Numbered from the stretch's first letter, positions 25,218 to 33,539 are shown. The stretch is DNA of 48,305 nt from Collinsella aerofaciens (GCF_015554145.1 NZ_JADNHZ010000024.1:1-48305); one strand, 5' to 3'. Notes: a model not told the origin generated them from the sequence alone. Numbers and translations are program-made.

Positions 25218-25232
25218 TTGCCGCAGCGGCAT
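25218..25232. repeat. TTGCCGC-type palindrome
   Basis: TTGCCGCAGCGGCAT; centre 101 bp upstream of the 24870-25124 start. Confidence 0.65.
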
Positions 25233-25310
25233 GCTCCATGCTCATGTCAAGCCACGGCGATGGCGCTCGCTCGGCCTTTTCCTTCCATCGCTATGCATCA
25301 AAGCCGGCTA

Positions 25311-25372
25311 CACAGCTACACGGCTACCGTGCATGTCACGTAGCCGACTACCGAGCTACACGGCTACAGCCA
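25311..25372 (+). repeat. octamer tract 3
   Basis: Units CTACACAG, CTACACGG, then CTACCGAG, CTACACGG in 8-bp steps, with a GTAGCC inverted unit between. Confidence 0.65.
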
Positions 25373-25429
25373 AGCCGATTCCGCTGCTAGACGGCGCTTT
25401 ACGAGGCAATCCCACGCAACCTTGACCGC

Positions 25430-25456
25430 CACCTGCTGCCGCTGCGGCAACAGGTG
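25430..25456. repeat. 27-bp TTGCCGC-type palindrome
   Basis: Core CTGCCGCTGCGGCAA with CACCTG/CAGGTG outer arms, one mismatch in 13 pairs. Centre 83 bp upstream of the surface-protein start. Confidence 0.7.
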
Positions 25457-25525
25457 AATGGCAATGCATGGATTGGCGTATTTTCACGGGGCTAGCAAAA
25501 CCTCCGAATGGAAGGAGACCTCGAT

Positions 25526-28087
25526 ATGCGCAAACGCGAGGCAAAGAACAAGAAGACGATTTTGAAGCCGGCGGTGACCATGGCCGTGACTGCAGGCCTC
25601 ATGCTGTCCCCGGTCATGCAGCCCATGGCATTTGCCCAGACGGCATCCGCAGACGGCGATCAGCTAACCACCCAGACCGACATCCAGAAGGTCACCGAGC
25701 AAGCCGTAAAGGATGCCAAGGCGACCATGGATCTCGCCAAGGGCAAGCTGGACGAGGCAAACGAGCAGCTCGATACCGCGAAGGCCGCCATGAATGCCGC
25801 ACAGTCGGCACAAGCCGACGCCCAGACCGCATACGATCAGGCAACCGCCGACGCTGAGGCAGGTGAGGCCGATGTACAGGCCGCGTCCGATGCCAAGGCT
25901 GCAGCCGACCAGAAGCTGACCGAGGCCAAGGCCGCATATGATGTCGCCGCCGCAAAGCGAGCCGACGCTGCAAAGGCTGCCGAGCAGGCTGCTGCAGCCT
26001 ACGAGGCCGCAAAGGCGGGACGCGCAGGCGCGTTCGAGAAGATCGAGACCACCAAGCAGGTATGGACCGACGCCAAGGCAGCGGTCCATACCGCGAAGAA
26101 GGCCGTCGAGAAGGCCCAGCAGGGCGTCGACGAGGCCGAGGCTAAGGTTGCCGACCTCGAGCAGCAGGTATCCGATGCCCAGGCGGCCGAGGATGCCGCC
26201 CGCAGTCAGCTCGATGCCCTCCAGTCCGAACTCGACCAGGCAAACGCCGAGCTTGCAGACGCCCAGAAGACGCTCGATGAGAAGCAGGCCGAGTTGGATG
26301 CGGCGCAGGCCGACATGGAGGCCAAGAAGGCCGATTGGTACGGCAAGGTCCACGCCTATCTCGATGCCTTCGGCAAGTGGGGCGATGCCGCTATCCAGAA
26401 GCTGACCCAGGCTAAGGATACCGCCCAGTCCAAGGCGGCAGATGCCCAAACCGCCCTCGACCAAGCGAACGTCAAGCTCGAGGCGGCCAAGCAGGCCGTC
26501 GCCAACGAGCAGACCCGTCTCGATGCCGCAAATGCCACCGTTCCCCAGGCAGAGCAGAACATCCAAGACGCGAAGGCCGCTCTCGCTGCAGCCCAGGACG
26601 AGTACGACCTCATCAAGTCCATCGCGGACTCCCTGCCCCAGTATCGCCTGAACCTCGATAATGCTCAGCAGAAGCTCGAGCAGGAGCAGACCGCCTATAC
26701 CGCAGCCGCAAATGCCTACTACCAGGCTCAGGTCGCAGGCACCGCGACCGAGGAAGAGCTGACCTCCCTCATGGATGCGGTCAACGCCGCCCGTGACACC
26801 TTCCAGCAGGCACAGGACATCTACAACGACATCAAGGTCGCTGTTGACGAGCGTGAGGCCCAAGCCGCCACGCTCGGTGATAAGCAGGCCGCGGTCGATG
26901 TTGCCCAAAAGGCAGTCGATGCCGCGCAGGCCTCCTACGATGACATCGTGAACAACTACATCCCGACCTGCGAGGCACAGCTCAAGACCGCCAAGGATGA
27001 TCAGGCGGCCGCACAGCAGGCCGTCGCGGCCGCGACCGACGCCAAGGCCGCAGCCGACAAGGCCGCCAAGGATGCGTCCGATGCGCTGGATGATGCCCTG
27101 AACCATGCCGGCGATCTCGAGCAGCTGAATCAGGCTCAGCTCGAGGCGAACAAGGTCTTTGCCGATGCTTCCTCCAAGTATCAGGGCTTGAAGCCTGGCG
27201 TTGAGGATGCCGCCGGCGTCCGCGACCAGGCGAAGGCTACCGCAGACGAGAAGCAGGCCGCCTACGACCAGGGCGCGGATGAATTCGATGCCGCGCATGA
27301 CAAGACCGCTCAGCTCCAAGGCCAGCTTTCCGATGCCCAGACCGCCTTGGTCGAGGCTCAGAAGTCCCTCGAGGATGCCGTAGCCGTGATTGACGTGAAG
27401 AAGGGCGAGCGTGCCGCCGCGAAGGCCGCCTACGAAAAGGCCTTGGGTGACTACGAGGATGCGGTCACCGCCGAGCAGAAGGCGCTGGATGCCAAGGAGG
27501 CCGCCGATGCCGACCTGGCTGCGGCCCAGCTCGCATATGACGAGGCTGAGACTGCCTACCAGAAGGCCGCCGTGGCTGCCGCTACCGCTGCCGCAGGCAA
27601 GGACGAGGCGGAGCAGAAGCTCGCCGAGCTCAAGGCCGCTGCCGACAAGGCCAATGGCACGTTGATCGAGGCAACCGCCGCCGTCAAGCTCGCTCAGGGC
27701 GATGTCGACACCGCTTCCGCCGCCGTGGATGAGGCTCAGGCCTACTACACCGCAGCCGCCCAGGACTACAAGAACCTCTCTGATGCCTACGAGGCTTCCA
27801 AGACCGAGAATGGCAACGGCACCATCGCCGGCGGTAACACCGAGACCGGCACCGAGGACGGTAACGCCAACGGTGCCGGTGGAGCCGGAACCGACCAGGC
27901 TGCGGGTGCGAACGGCAAACAGGCCCAGGGTGAGCAGGCTCAGGCCGCTGCCGCTTCCGACCAGAAGGCCCTGCCCCAGACGGGCGACTCCACCGCGCTC
28001 GAGGTGAGCGTCATCTCCGGCATGGGCGCAGCCGCGATTGCCGCAGCGGGCATCGCACGCCGCCGTGGTCTCCATGCTGCACACTAG
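25526..28087 (+). CDS. LPXTG-anchored, Ala-rich coiled-coil surface protein
   Basis: 853 residues from the ATG at 25526 (GGAGA seven bases upstream). A basic, hydrophobic signal peptide (residues 1-38, cleavage near MAFAQTASA) is followed by about 740 residues of nearly continuous Ala/Asp/Glu/Lys/Gln coiled coil (QAEQNIQDAKAALAAAQDEY and similar), a Gly/Asn/Thr spacer, and a sorting signal: LPQTG near residue 816, a hydrophobic stretch and a basic tail. Sortase would attach it to the wall as a long fibre. Surface proteins of this sort on conjugative elements act in aggregation, adhesion or mating-pair contact; which one applies here is unknown. It has its own terminator and lies between octamer tracts. 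Confidence 0.88.
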   Translation: MRKREAKNKKTILKPAVTMAVTAGLMLSPVMQPMAFAQTASADGDQLTTQTDIQKVTEQAVKDAKATMDLAKGKLDEANEQLDTAKAAMNAAQSAQADAQTAYDQATADAEAGEADVQAASDAKAAADQKLTEAKAAYDVAAAKRADAAKAAEQAAAAYEAAKAGRAGAFEKIETTKQVWTDAKAAVHTAKKAVEKAQQGVDEAEAKVADLEQQVSDAQAAEDAARSQLDALQSELDQANAELADAQKTLDEKQAELDAAQADMEAKKADWYGKVHAYLDAFGKWGDAAIQKLTQAKDTAQSKAADAQTALDQANVKLEAAKQAVANEQTRLDAANATVPQAEQNIQDAKAALAAAQDEYDLIKSIADSLPQYRLNLDNAQQKLEQEQTAYTAAANAYYQAQVAGTATEEELTSLMDAVNAARDTFQQAQDIYNDIKVAVDEREAQAATLGDKQAAVDVAQKAVDAAQASYDDIVNNYIPTCEAQLKTAKDDQAAAQQAVAAATDAKAAADKAAKDASDALDDALNHAGDLEQLNQAQLEANKVFADASSKYQGLKPGVEDAAGVRDQAKATADEKQAAYDQGADEFDAAHDKTAQLQGQLSDAQTALVEAQKSLEDAVAVIDVKKGERAAAKAAYEKALGDYEDAVTAEQKALDAKEAADADLAAAQLAYDEAETAYQKAAVAAATAAAGKDEAEQKLAELKAAADKANGTLIEATAAVKLAQGDVDTASAAVDEAQAYYTAAAQDYKNLSDAYEASKTENGNGTIAGGNTETGTEDGNANGAGGAGTDQAAGANGKQAQGEQAQAAAASDQKALPQTGDSTALEVSVISGMGAAAIAAAGIARRRGLHAAH

Positions 28088-28128
28088 ATCCTAGCGGTCT
28101 AGACCCCAAGCCCTTTCCCCTCGAGAGG

Positions 28129-28161
28129 AGGAGCCGCCGAAATGGTGGCTCCTCTTTTTTG
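28129..28161 (+). terminator. terminator of the surface-protein gene
   Basis: GAGGAGCC / GGCTCCTC, a perfect 8-bp stem extended by weaker pairs, then six T. It lies 40 bp after the stop codon. Confidence 0.9.
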
Positions 28162-28170
28162 CTTCACTGC

Positions 28171-28250
28171 GTAGCTGCACGTCTACCGAGCTATCTTGTT
28201 ACACGACTACGGAACTACAGAACTATTCGGCTACACCGCTGCCAAATGAT
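28171..28250 (+). repeat. octamer tract 4
   Basis: About nine 8-bp units (CTACCGAG, CTATCTTG, TTACACGA, CTACGGAA, CTACAGAA, CTATTCGG, CTACACCG), followed by a polypyrimidine tract at 28285-28320. Confidence 0.7.
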
Positions 28251-28342
28251 CACATTCGAAGAGACTCCCTCATATCAGATGATTACTTTTCTTATTCTTC
28301 TTATTCTTTTCCTCATTCATCTGGACAATCGTTTGGCAAGCT

Positions 28343-28390
28343 CGTCTATGCGTCTATGCGTCTATGCGTCTATGCGTCTATGCGTCTATG
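28343..28390 (+). repeat. six perfect tandem copies of CGTCTATG
   Basis: Six identical octamers, then a degenerate seventh (CGTCTACA) that runs straight into octamer tract 5 in the same register. A homogeneous array points to recent slippage. Confidence 0.95.
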
Positions 28391-28438
28391 CGTCTACAGA
28401 GCTACCGAGCTACATAACTACACGCCTACTGAACTGCG
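28391..28438 (+). repeat. octamer tract 5
   Basis: CTACAGAG, CTACCGAG, CTACATAA, CTACACGC, CTACTGAA in 8-bp register. Confidence 0.75.
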
Positions 28439-28460
28439 TGTTCACACGCAGACTGTTGGC

Positions 28461-28490
28461 AAGAAAAGAGCGCCCCGGAAGGCGCTCTTT
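28461..28490. terminator. two-way terminator before the methyltransferase end
   Basis: AGAGCGCC / GGCGCTCT, loop of six; TTTG on the plus strand and TTTTCTT on the minus strand. It can end the methyltransferase transcript. Confidence 0.8.
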
Positions 28491-28518
28491 GAATTCAGCT
28501 TGAGTTCCGTTGAGATGC

Positions 28519-30072
28519 CTAATGCTCATCGACCGCCGCGATACGCCTGCCAATCCATCTCATGACGGGAACCGCCATGGAATTGCCGATGGCCTTGTAG
28601 CGCGGCCCATCGGGACATTCCTCGGCGGGCTTGCCCTTCCAAGCGATCAGCGTATGCCCATCGGGGAAACCCTGCAGGCGTTCGCACTCGAGCGGGGTGA
28701 GCCTGCGGACGAGCATAGGGTTAACCTCCGCGGGCTTGTCCGCGATTTCAGAGGCAACCATATGCGGGTGGTTCGCGAGCAGCGTGAAGGCCGGGTCGCC
28801 GTCCGCACCGACCCCAAGGCCCGTCCCGCGACCCAGCTTCTTGTCACGGGTTGCGATTTGCTCATTGATGGGATAGGTGCCGCCCGTGCATGCGAAAGTG
28901 GCCTGCTTCATGCCGGGTCTGGCGGCAAGCGCCCCGCTGAGGGTCCCATCGCCGACGATGCGCACCTCGTTGTGCACGTTCTGCGCGAATCCGAAGGGCG
29001 GCAGGATGCCATTCTCGCGAGCCCAGACGGCGGGACCGGATGAGGTATCGAGGGTCGGGAAGACATCGGACTCGCCGACCCCCAAGCCGTTGCTGCTCGA
29101 GTGGGCGAGCTCGCAGACATATGTCTGAATATTCGTGCCGTCCACCACAACGGGGGCGTCGTCCTTGCCCATATGTGCGGTAAGGCATCCCGCGATTTCA
29201 TCGCTGATATGGCAGTGCGCCTGCGTGCCCGTCATGCAGACGATGTTTTGGCCCCTATCCGCGCACGGGGACGAATCTCCTCGGGCCGTGAGGCACCCCG
29301 CGATCTCCGTACCGTACTGGGACATCGCCATGACCTGTTGGTCGGTGCCACTCAGAGGCAAGACTGCCGGAGCGTGCCAGTCAGCCGTGAGCGTGTTCGC
29401 CTGTTCCTCCGCATAGCCTATCGTGTTTGCTCGGGGCGCAGCGGAGTACTTGAAGCCTGCGCACGCAGCGCTGCGTCCAGCTCGGCGGGCAAGCTCCTTC
29501 CTCTTTTCACGGCTCGATTGAGGATACCCTGACAGGCAGTCGGGCTCAAAGAGAACCTCTGCGGGGGATTCGGCTCCAAGATGTCCGACAAGAAACAGAC
29601 GGCGGCGTCGCTGGGCCACTCCGAAGAATTGCGCGTCCAGAACTCGCCATGCGAGACTATACCCGAGTTCATCCATTTCCCTGAGCAGCTGTCCGAAAGC
29701 CCCCCCATCTTCGCTCGTGAGCGCTCCTGGGACGTTTTCCCATAGAAACCAGCGAGGACGAAGTTCCTGTACGCATCGAATGTACTCGAACATAAGGCCG
29801 GATGCGCCTTTGAGGCCTTCGCGCTTACCCGCCACCGAGAACGATTGACACGGGGATCCGCCAACAACAAGGTCGATAGCTCCATCGATTTCTTCCTTCC
29901 AGTCGATTTTGGTGATGTCTCCAAGGTTGGGGACGTCTGGCCATCTCTCGGCCAGCACGGCGCACGGGAACGGTTCGATTTCCGAGAATGCCACCGGCTC
30001 CCAGCCGAGCGGCTCCCAGGCGAGCGTCGCCGCCTCGACGCCGGAAAAGATGCTTACATAGCGAAAGCCCAA
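28519..30072 (-). CDS. orphan DNA C5-cytosine methyltransferase
   Basis: 517 residues. The start is TTG at 30070-30072 with AGGAGGA five bases upstream; no ATG is available nearby. The C5 family motifs are in order: I (SIFSGVEAATLAW), IV with the catalytic cysteine (GGSPCQSFSVAG), VI (ENVPGAL), VIII (QRRRRLFLVG), then a long target-recognition region, and IX/X (RRLTPLECERLQGFPDG, AIGNSMAVPVMRWIG). No endonuclease gene is adjacent, so it is probably an orphan enzyme that protects the ICE from host restriction or marks its DNA. A TTGCCGC palindrome is centred 76 bp upstream. Confidence 0.92.
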   Translation of the reverse strand: MGFRYVSIFSGVEAATLAWEPLGWEPVAFSEIEPFPCAVLAERWPDVPNLGDITKIDWKEEIDGAIDLVVGGSPCQSFSVAGKREGLKGASGLMFEYIRCVQELRPRWFLWENVPGALTSEDGGAFGQLLREMDELGYSLAWRVLDAQFFGVAQRRRRLFLVGHLGAESPAEVLFEPDCLSGYPQSSREKRKELARRAGRSAACAGFKYSAAPRANTIGYAEEQANTLTADWHAPAVLPLSGTDQQVMAMSQYGTEIAGCLTARGDSSPCADRGQNIVCMTGTQAHCHISDEIAGCLTAHMGKDDAPVVVDGTNIQTYVCELAHSSSNGLGVGESDVFPTLDTSSGPAVWARENGILPPFGFAQNVHNEVRIVGDGTLSGALAARPGMKQATFACTGGTYPINEQIATRDKKLGRGTGLGVGADGDPAFTLLANHPHMVASEIADKPAEVNPMLVRRLTPLECERLQGFPDGHTLIAWKGKPAEECPDGPRYKAIGNSMAVPVMRWIGRRIAAVDEH

Positions 30073-30140
30073 GGGGTCCTCCTGACCGCAAACCTACAAC
30101 GGTTCCCAGTCTCCGGCACCCCGAAAAACCCGACGGAGTC

Positions 30141-30155
30141 TTGCCGCTGCGGCAA
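30141..30155. repeat. TTGCCGCTGCGGCAA palindrome
   Basis: Perfect copy, preceded by GTC; centre 76 bp upstream of the methyltransferase start. Confidence 0.75.
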
Positions 30156-30211
30156 TTCCCCAGCTAAATCGCTGTCTACCGACCTATATCAAAGTGAGGT
30201 TTTCGCCCTAT

Positions 30212-30271
30212 GCGGCTACGTTTCTACCGAGCTACACAACTACATACCTACCGAGCTACACAAATAAATAG
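30212..30271 (+). repeat. octamer tract 6
   Basis: CTACGTTT, CTACCGAG, CTACACAA, CTACATAC, CTACCGAG, CTACACAA in exact 8-bp register. Confidence 0.75.
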
Positions 30272-30288
30272 AAAGCCCGCAGCTCGAT

Positions 30289-30343
30289 ATCTACTTTGTC
30301 CGATAAAGTAGATCTTGACTTATATGTACCGAATATGTATCAT
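30289..30343 (+). promoter_or_regulatory. brnTA promoter and operator
   Basis: -35 TTGACT (30315-30320), 17-base spacer, -10 TATCAT (30338-30343). Transcription should begin at about 30350, the A of the brnT ATG, so the message appears leaderless. A perfect inverted repeat ATCTACTTT/AAAGTAGAT (30289-30297/30305-30313) abuts the -35 and is the probable BrnA operator. Confidence 0.75.
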
Positions 30344-30349
30344 GTCAGT

Positions 30350-30655
30350 ATGATTAAGAACGATTACATAGAATTCGAATGGGACGAGCGTAAGGCTGCT
30401 GTCAACGTAAAGAAGCACGGAGTGAGCTTCGAGTCTGCAGCCGATGCGTTCTCGGATCCATATGCCCGCGTCTTGCCAGATGCCAGGCATTCAGACTACG
30501 AAGAGAGATTCTTCCTGATTGGGATGGACTTGGAATCGCGGGTGCTGACGGTCTGCCACTGCGAGAGACATGGCGGCTCGACCATCAGGATAATCTCGGC
30601 GAGAAAATCGACGAGGACAGAGGAACGGCAGTATTGGAGGTATCGAAATGAATAG
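30350..30655 (+). CDS. brnT: BrnT-family ribonuclease toxin
   Basis: 101 residues. Family signatures are clear: FEWDERKAAVNVKKHGVSFE at the start, DPYARVLPD, EERFFLIG and RIISARKSTRTEERQYWRYR at the end. BrnT is a small RelE-like RNase that slows translation when its antitoxin is lost. I chose the ATG at 30350, where the protein family begins; no ribosome site precedes it and the promoter predicts a leaderless message. brnA overlaps its end by eight bases. On an ICE the pair may stabilise the element or act in defence. Confidence 0.9.
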   Translation: MIKNDYIEFEWDERKAAVNVKKHGVSFESAADAFSDPYARVLPDARHSDYEERFFLIGMDLESRVLTVCHCERHGGSTIRIISARKSTRTEERQYWRYRNE

Positions 30656-30878
30656 CAAGGACGAGATTATGGAGATGCCCGCCGAGGTCGATTTCTCCGA
30701 CAGCATTCCAAACCCCTACATCGGGAAGGTGCGCCGTCGCGTTACCATGAACATCGACGGCGAGAACATCGACTACTTCAAGGCGGAAGCCGCCCGTACG
30801 GGCGTGCCGTACCAGGTCATTATCAACATGTTTCTCACCGAGTGCCGCGAACAGGGAAAGCATCTTGCATTCTCCTAG
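30648..30878 (+). CDS. brnA: BrnA-family antitoxin
   Basis: 76 residues, starting inside the last codons of brnT, as is typical for this pair. The C-terminal half (RRRVTMNIDGENIDYFKAEAARTGVPYQVIINMFLTE) is a ribbon-helix-helix DNA-binding domain. The N-terminal part should wrap the toxin. BrnA dimers repress the operon; the inverted repeat at 30289-30313 is the likely site. Confidence 0.88.
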   Translation: MNSKDEIMEMPAEVDFSDSIPNPYIGKVRRRVTMNIDGENIDYFKAEAARTGVPYQVIINMFLTECREQGKHLAFS

Positions 30879-30946
30879 CGTACTGGTTGGTGAGTGGCGC
30901 GAGGTGAGAAGGCGAGATACGCTAGGATAGCCGCAATAACGTCTTA

Positions 30947-30974
30947 AGGGCCGGGCTGCAAGCTCGGCCCTTTC
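30947..30974 (+). terminator. brnTA terminator
   Basis: AGGGCCGGGCT-gca-AGCTCGGCCCT, an 11-bp stem with one G-T pair, followed by TTTC. Confidence 0.8.
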
Positions 30975-31052
30975 TCATGCCATCCCTCGACGCCTATTGC
31001 TATTGCAAATCCGCTTAGGCCGCGGTTCTCCCTGAGCCGTACGCCTATCGAA

Positions 31053-31150
31053 TTATGGACTACCTCACTACACGACTACCGAGTTGCCCGCCTACACAGC
31101 TACACAGCTACACAGCTACATAGCCACAAGCCTACCGAACTACGCCGCTA
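31053..31150 (+). repeat. octamer tract 7, overlapping a gene end
   Basis: Includes three identical CTACACAG units, then CTACATAG and, after one degenerate unit, CTACCGAA, all in 8-bp register. The last codons and the stop of gene 31132-31905 are encoded by it on the opposite strand. Confidence 0.8.
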
Positions 31151-31905
31151 TCGAGTTGCATGTCAACACAAATGGATGCAGATTCATCGATAGCATCGCT
31201 GGCATGCTCGCAAATTTGGTCGAGCGATTCTGAGTGGATGTCGTCCGTCGCGGTTTTCTCATCCCATGCGCTGGTGACGATTTGACAGACAGCTTCGATA
31301 CCGCAAATTGAACTCTCATAGGTAGATTTGAAGTCTTCGATGATTCGGTCGACCGATGGAGCGTCCGGGCATCCCGCGGCGATAAGCGCCTCCTCGACCG
31401 GATCCCAGCTGTAGACGAGTTCGCGGGCTGCAGTCATCCAATCGCTGGTGGAGTCCATATCCTTGCCGCGCAGGTCGATGGTGAGTATGAGATCGTAACC
31501 GGTAAGGTCTGTTTCCCGCTCGATTTCCAGATATCCGAGATTGCGTACGTCATCGTCGGAGACGGCCCATCCTTCCGAATCGAGGGCATCGGCAATCGCT
31601 TCGGGAAGCGTATCGAATTCCCGTACGACCTCTTTTTGCTTGAAAAACCCATCGCAACTGCGTTCGACCCTGTCCATCCAATTGTCGAACGATTCGTTGC
31701 AGACCAGTTCGAACATCTCTGCGATAGCTTCGCGAGCGGACGGGCTTGACTCGTTGTAGAGCTTGAGGACGCTCTCTCCGAAACCGCCGAGGTTATCGAG
31801 TAGAACAATGCTGCTGTTTAAGGCTGCATCACGGGCGCTGATTGGTAATGAATCGAGTTTCTCGATAATCTGACTGACGGAACTTTCAGTGGCAGGAAAA
31901 CCCAT
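31132..31905 (-). CDS. acidic protein of unknown function
   Basis: 257 residues from the ATG at 31903-31905 with GGAGG just upstream; a TTG four codons earlier is also in frame. No family recognised. The protein is soluble and acidic, and the central part (residues 85-170, e.g. GYDLILTIDLRGKDMD) is probably a folded alpha/beta domain. Its last residues and stop codon lie inside octamer tract 7, so the tract has probably replaced or trimmed an older end. A weak promoter (TTGCTA, 18 bases, TATTCA) lies just upstream. The gene is a single-gene cargo unit. Confidence 0.65.
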   Translation of the reverse strand: MGFPATESSVSQIIEKLDSLPISARDAALNSSIVLLDNLGGFGESVLKLYNESSPSAREAIAEMFELVCNESFDNWMDRVERSCDGFFKQKEVVREFDTLPEAIADALDSEGWAVSDDDVRNLGYLEIERETDLTGYDLILTIDLRGKDMDSTSDWMTAARELVYSWDPVEEALIAAGCPDAPSVDRIIEDFKSTYESSICGIEAVCQIVTSAWDEKTATDDIHSESLDQICEHASDAIDESASICVDMQLDSGVVR

Positions 31906-31992
31906 ATCGACCTCCAATGAATACTGACCTTATTCAAAGGTTAGCAACCGATTTGGCAGAACGAAACAGTAGGACAAAGGTAGCGACATGCA

Positions 31993-32062
31993 GGCATACA
32001 CCGTTACGCGGCTACATAGCTACACATCTGCCGAGCTACAAGGCTACACGCATGGCTACTTG
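31993..32062 (+). repeat. octamer tract 8
   Basis: CTACATAG, CTACACAT, CTGCCGAG, CTACAAGG, CTACACGC in 8-bp steps. Confidence 0.7.
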
Positions 32063-32885
32063 ATCTTCTCAGCACCCGGGGAGCGCGGCGCAACCTTGAA
32101 CTGTTCGCGCTGCCGATTGAGCTTATTGAGTTCCTTGGCAATCGCGGTCTTGTCTTCAGCAAGCTTATCGATGCTCATGCTCTCATTCGGACTCGACCCC
32201 AAGACCTCGTCCATGATGGACGGGTGTGCCTTCTTCAGTTCGTCCGTATTTCCGAAGCTGCGGATAATGAAGCCGAGGTTCGCCTGACTCTGTTCAAGCA
32301 AATCCCTGTCAACATATAGGGTGGTATCGTAGCTTTTAGCTGAGCCTCCTTGCTGAGCATGGCCGTAATCGGCAACCTTTGACCGCATGACTTCTTGTCA
32401 ACCTCGGCGGGCTTCAGGAGCTGCAAACTGCTCGGCACAAAGCAGGACGAACTGTGGTATTGGGCATCTACCTTCAGACAGCCTATGGCAAACTGCGCCG
32501 TATCGCCCGATACCCATATATCCGCATTGACTTTTGTCGATAGGGGATTGACCTCGCTGACGTGGGTGGCCGTGCTGATAAACGCGTTCATCATGCGAGC
32601 GGCCGTGATTTTGGACGGAAAGTATTGCGAAAGCGAGCTTCCCAGATCGTGGGGCGTCAACGTACCCGCGAGAGCCTTCTTATAGAGCACCCACGGCTTG
32701 ACATTACATCGGTTGATATCGATCCCGACGAGGTGGTTAAAGCGCTTCTTGGAAAACGACACCTCGAGCATACGGGCATCGTCTCCCGAGCCGTAGCAGA
32801 TAAGGAAGTCCCTGCCGCACAGGTTGCGGTCATATCCCCGTGCGAGATTGATAACCCGCCGGACATCCCTCTTGTTCGCTTTCAT
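32056..32885 (-). pseudogene. frameshifted PBECR4-like nuclease-domain gene
   Basis: The gene starts at the ATG at 32883-32885 (AGGAGG five bases upstream) and reads CGRDFLICYGSGDDARMLEV and FNHLVGIDINRCNVKPW, which resemble PBECR4-type (phage Barnase-EndoU-ColicinE5-RelE-like) domains. Near 32400 (after AEVDKK) the reading continues sensibly only one base back, in the frame of VADYGHAQQGGSAKSYDTTL and onwards to LAEDKTAIAKELNKLNRQREQ, ending at 32056. The zero-frame product goes on instead to a stop at 32235. So it is probably a -1 frameshift mutation, less likely a programmed shift or a sequencing error. Family assignment is tentative. Confidence 0.6.
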
Positions 32886-32942
32886 GGTGGCCTCCTTGTA
32901 TTTTCGACAAGGATGGCCCGGTGAATTGGAACCCCATCTTTC

Positions 32943-32957
32943 ATGCCGCTGCGGCAT
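32943..32957. repeat. TTGCCGC-type palindrome
   Basis: ATGCCGCTGCGGCAT, perfectly symmetric; centre 65 bp upstream of the PBECR4-like start. Confidence 0.65.
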
Positions 32958-33035
32958 CCGTCACCTATGCAGAATCGCCCGTGATCCACATTGGCAATAT
33001 TCGTGCAGTTTTTTCTGGATTTAGACCGAAACGGC

Positions 33036-33246
33036 AAAAAAGAAGGAGGGGCGCGAAGCCCCTCCTTCTGGACAGCCTGTATCCCGGTTCCCTGCCTGCC
33101 AGTTCACTCTCTCCGAAGATATCGGAGCGCTTGGGGTCGTGCCCCTATTCATGGGAAATTCTATCGCGGCCATGCCCGCTAGATACGTCACGCACACCGT
33201 ATCGAACGTCAGGTTTACCAGCCGGGGCTGAACCCTCTTACGAGAG
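33036..33246 (-). ncRNA. structured small RNA candidate, about 210 nt
   Basis: On the minus strand a perfect extended -10 (TGC TATAAT, 33263-33254) predicts a start near 33246. A 12-bp hairpin (33041-33052/33058-33069) and six T end it near 33036. Between them are GATACG/CGTATC, TCTAGCGG/CCGCgATAGA, AGGGG/CCCC, CTCCGA/TTCGGAG and ACAG/TGTCC helices, and no good reading frame. Unidentified; ICE-borne RNAs such as the raiA RNA should be compared. It stands alone between the PBECR4-like gene and octamer tract 9. Confidence 0.6.
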
Positions 33247-33253
33247 CGAGAAT

Positions 33254-33263
33254 ATTATAGCAT
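33254..33263 (-). promoter_or_regulatory. extended -10 promoter of the small RNA
   Basis: TGC followed by TATAAT on the minus strand. The -35 position (33277-33282) has no consensus, as is common with extended -10 promoters. Confidence 0.65.
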
Positions 33264-33329
33264 CCACAAATCCGAAATACCTTGACGCATTTGAGAACTA
33301 CCAAGATATGGGCCTATATCGTCATAAAC

Positions 33330-33415
33330 CCACCGAGCTACATAGTCATCCAACTGCATAGCTACCTACCTACACGGCTACGCGCCTACACGGCTACATA
33401 GCTATTTGATTACGT
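33330..33415 (+). repeat. octamer tract 9
   Basis: CTACCTAC, CTACACGG, CTACGCGC, CTACACGG, CTACATAG, CTATTTGA in exact 8-bp register, with looser units before. Confidence 0.75.
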
Positions 33416-33476
33416 GTGAACTTATGCACCTCACTTTGTTGTCCATGCACTCGGAGTGATAACACCCGGTGCATCT

Positions 33477-33521
33477 GAATTGAAATAATCGCGTGATGCG
33501 CTGGAAGGGATATTTCAATTC
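33477..33521. repeat. 11-bp inverted repeat with 23-bp spacer
   Basis: GAATTGAAATA and TATTTCAATTC are perfect complements. The AT-rich arms are 113 bp upstream of the 33634 gene and just before a TTGCCGC-type palindrome. Operator or leader hairpin; unknown. Confidence 0.6.
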
Positions 33522-33539
33522 GAGCAGTCGAGTGTAAGG

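Noticed and set aside
25664-28084. A long minus-strand open frame (806 codons, Gly/Leu rich) opposite the coiled-coil gene.
   Set aside because: It is the mirror of Ala-rich codons; the plus-strand gene has a ribosome site, signal peptide, LPQTG and terminator.
28159-28503. A reading frame with repeated MRLCVYAS.
   Set aside because: It is simply the octamer array read three times; there is no ribosome site and it spans a terminator region.
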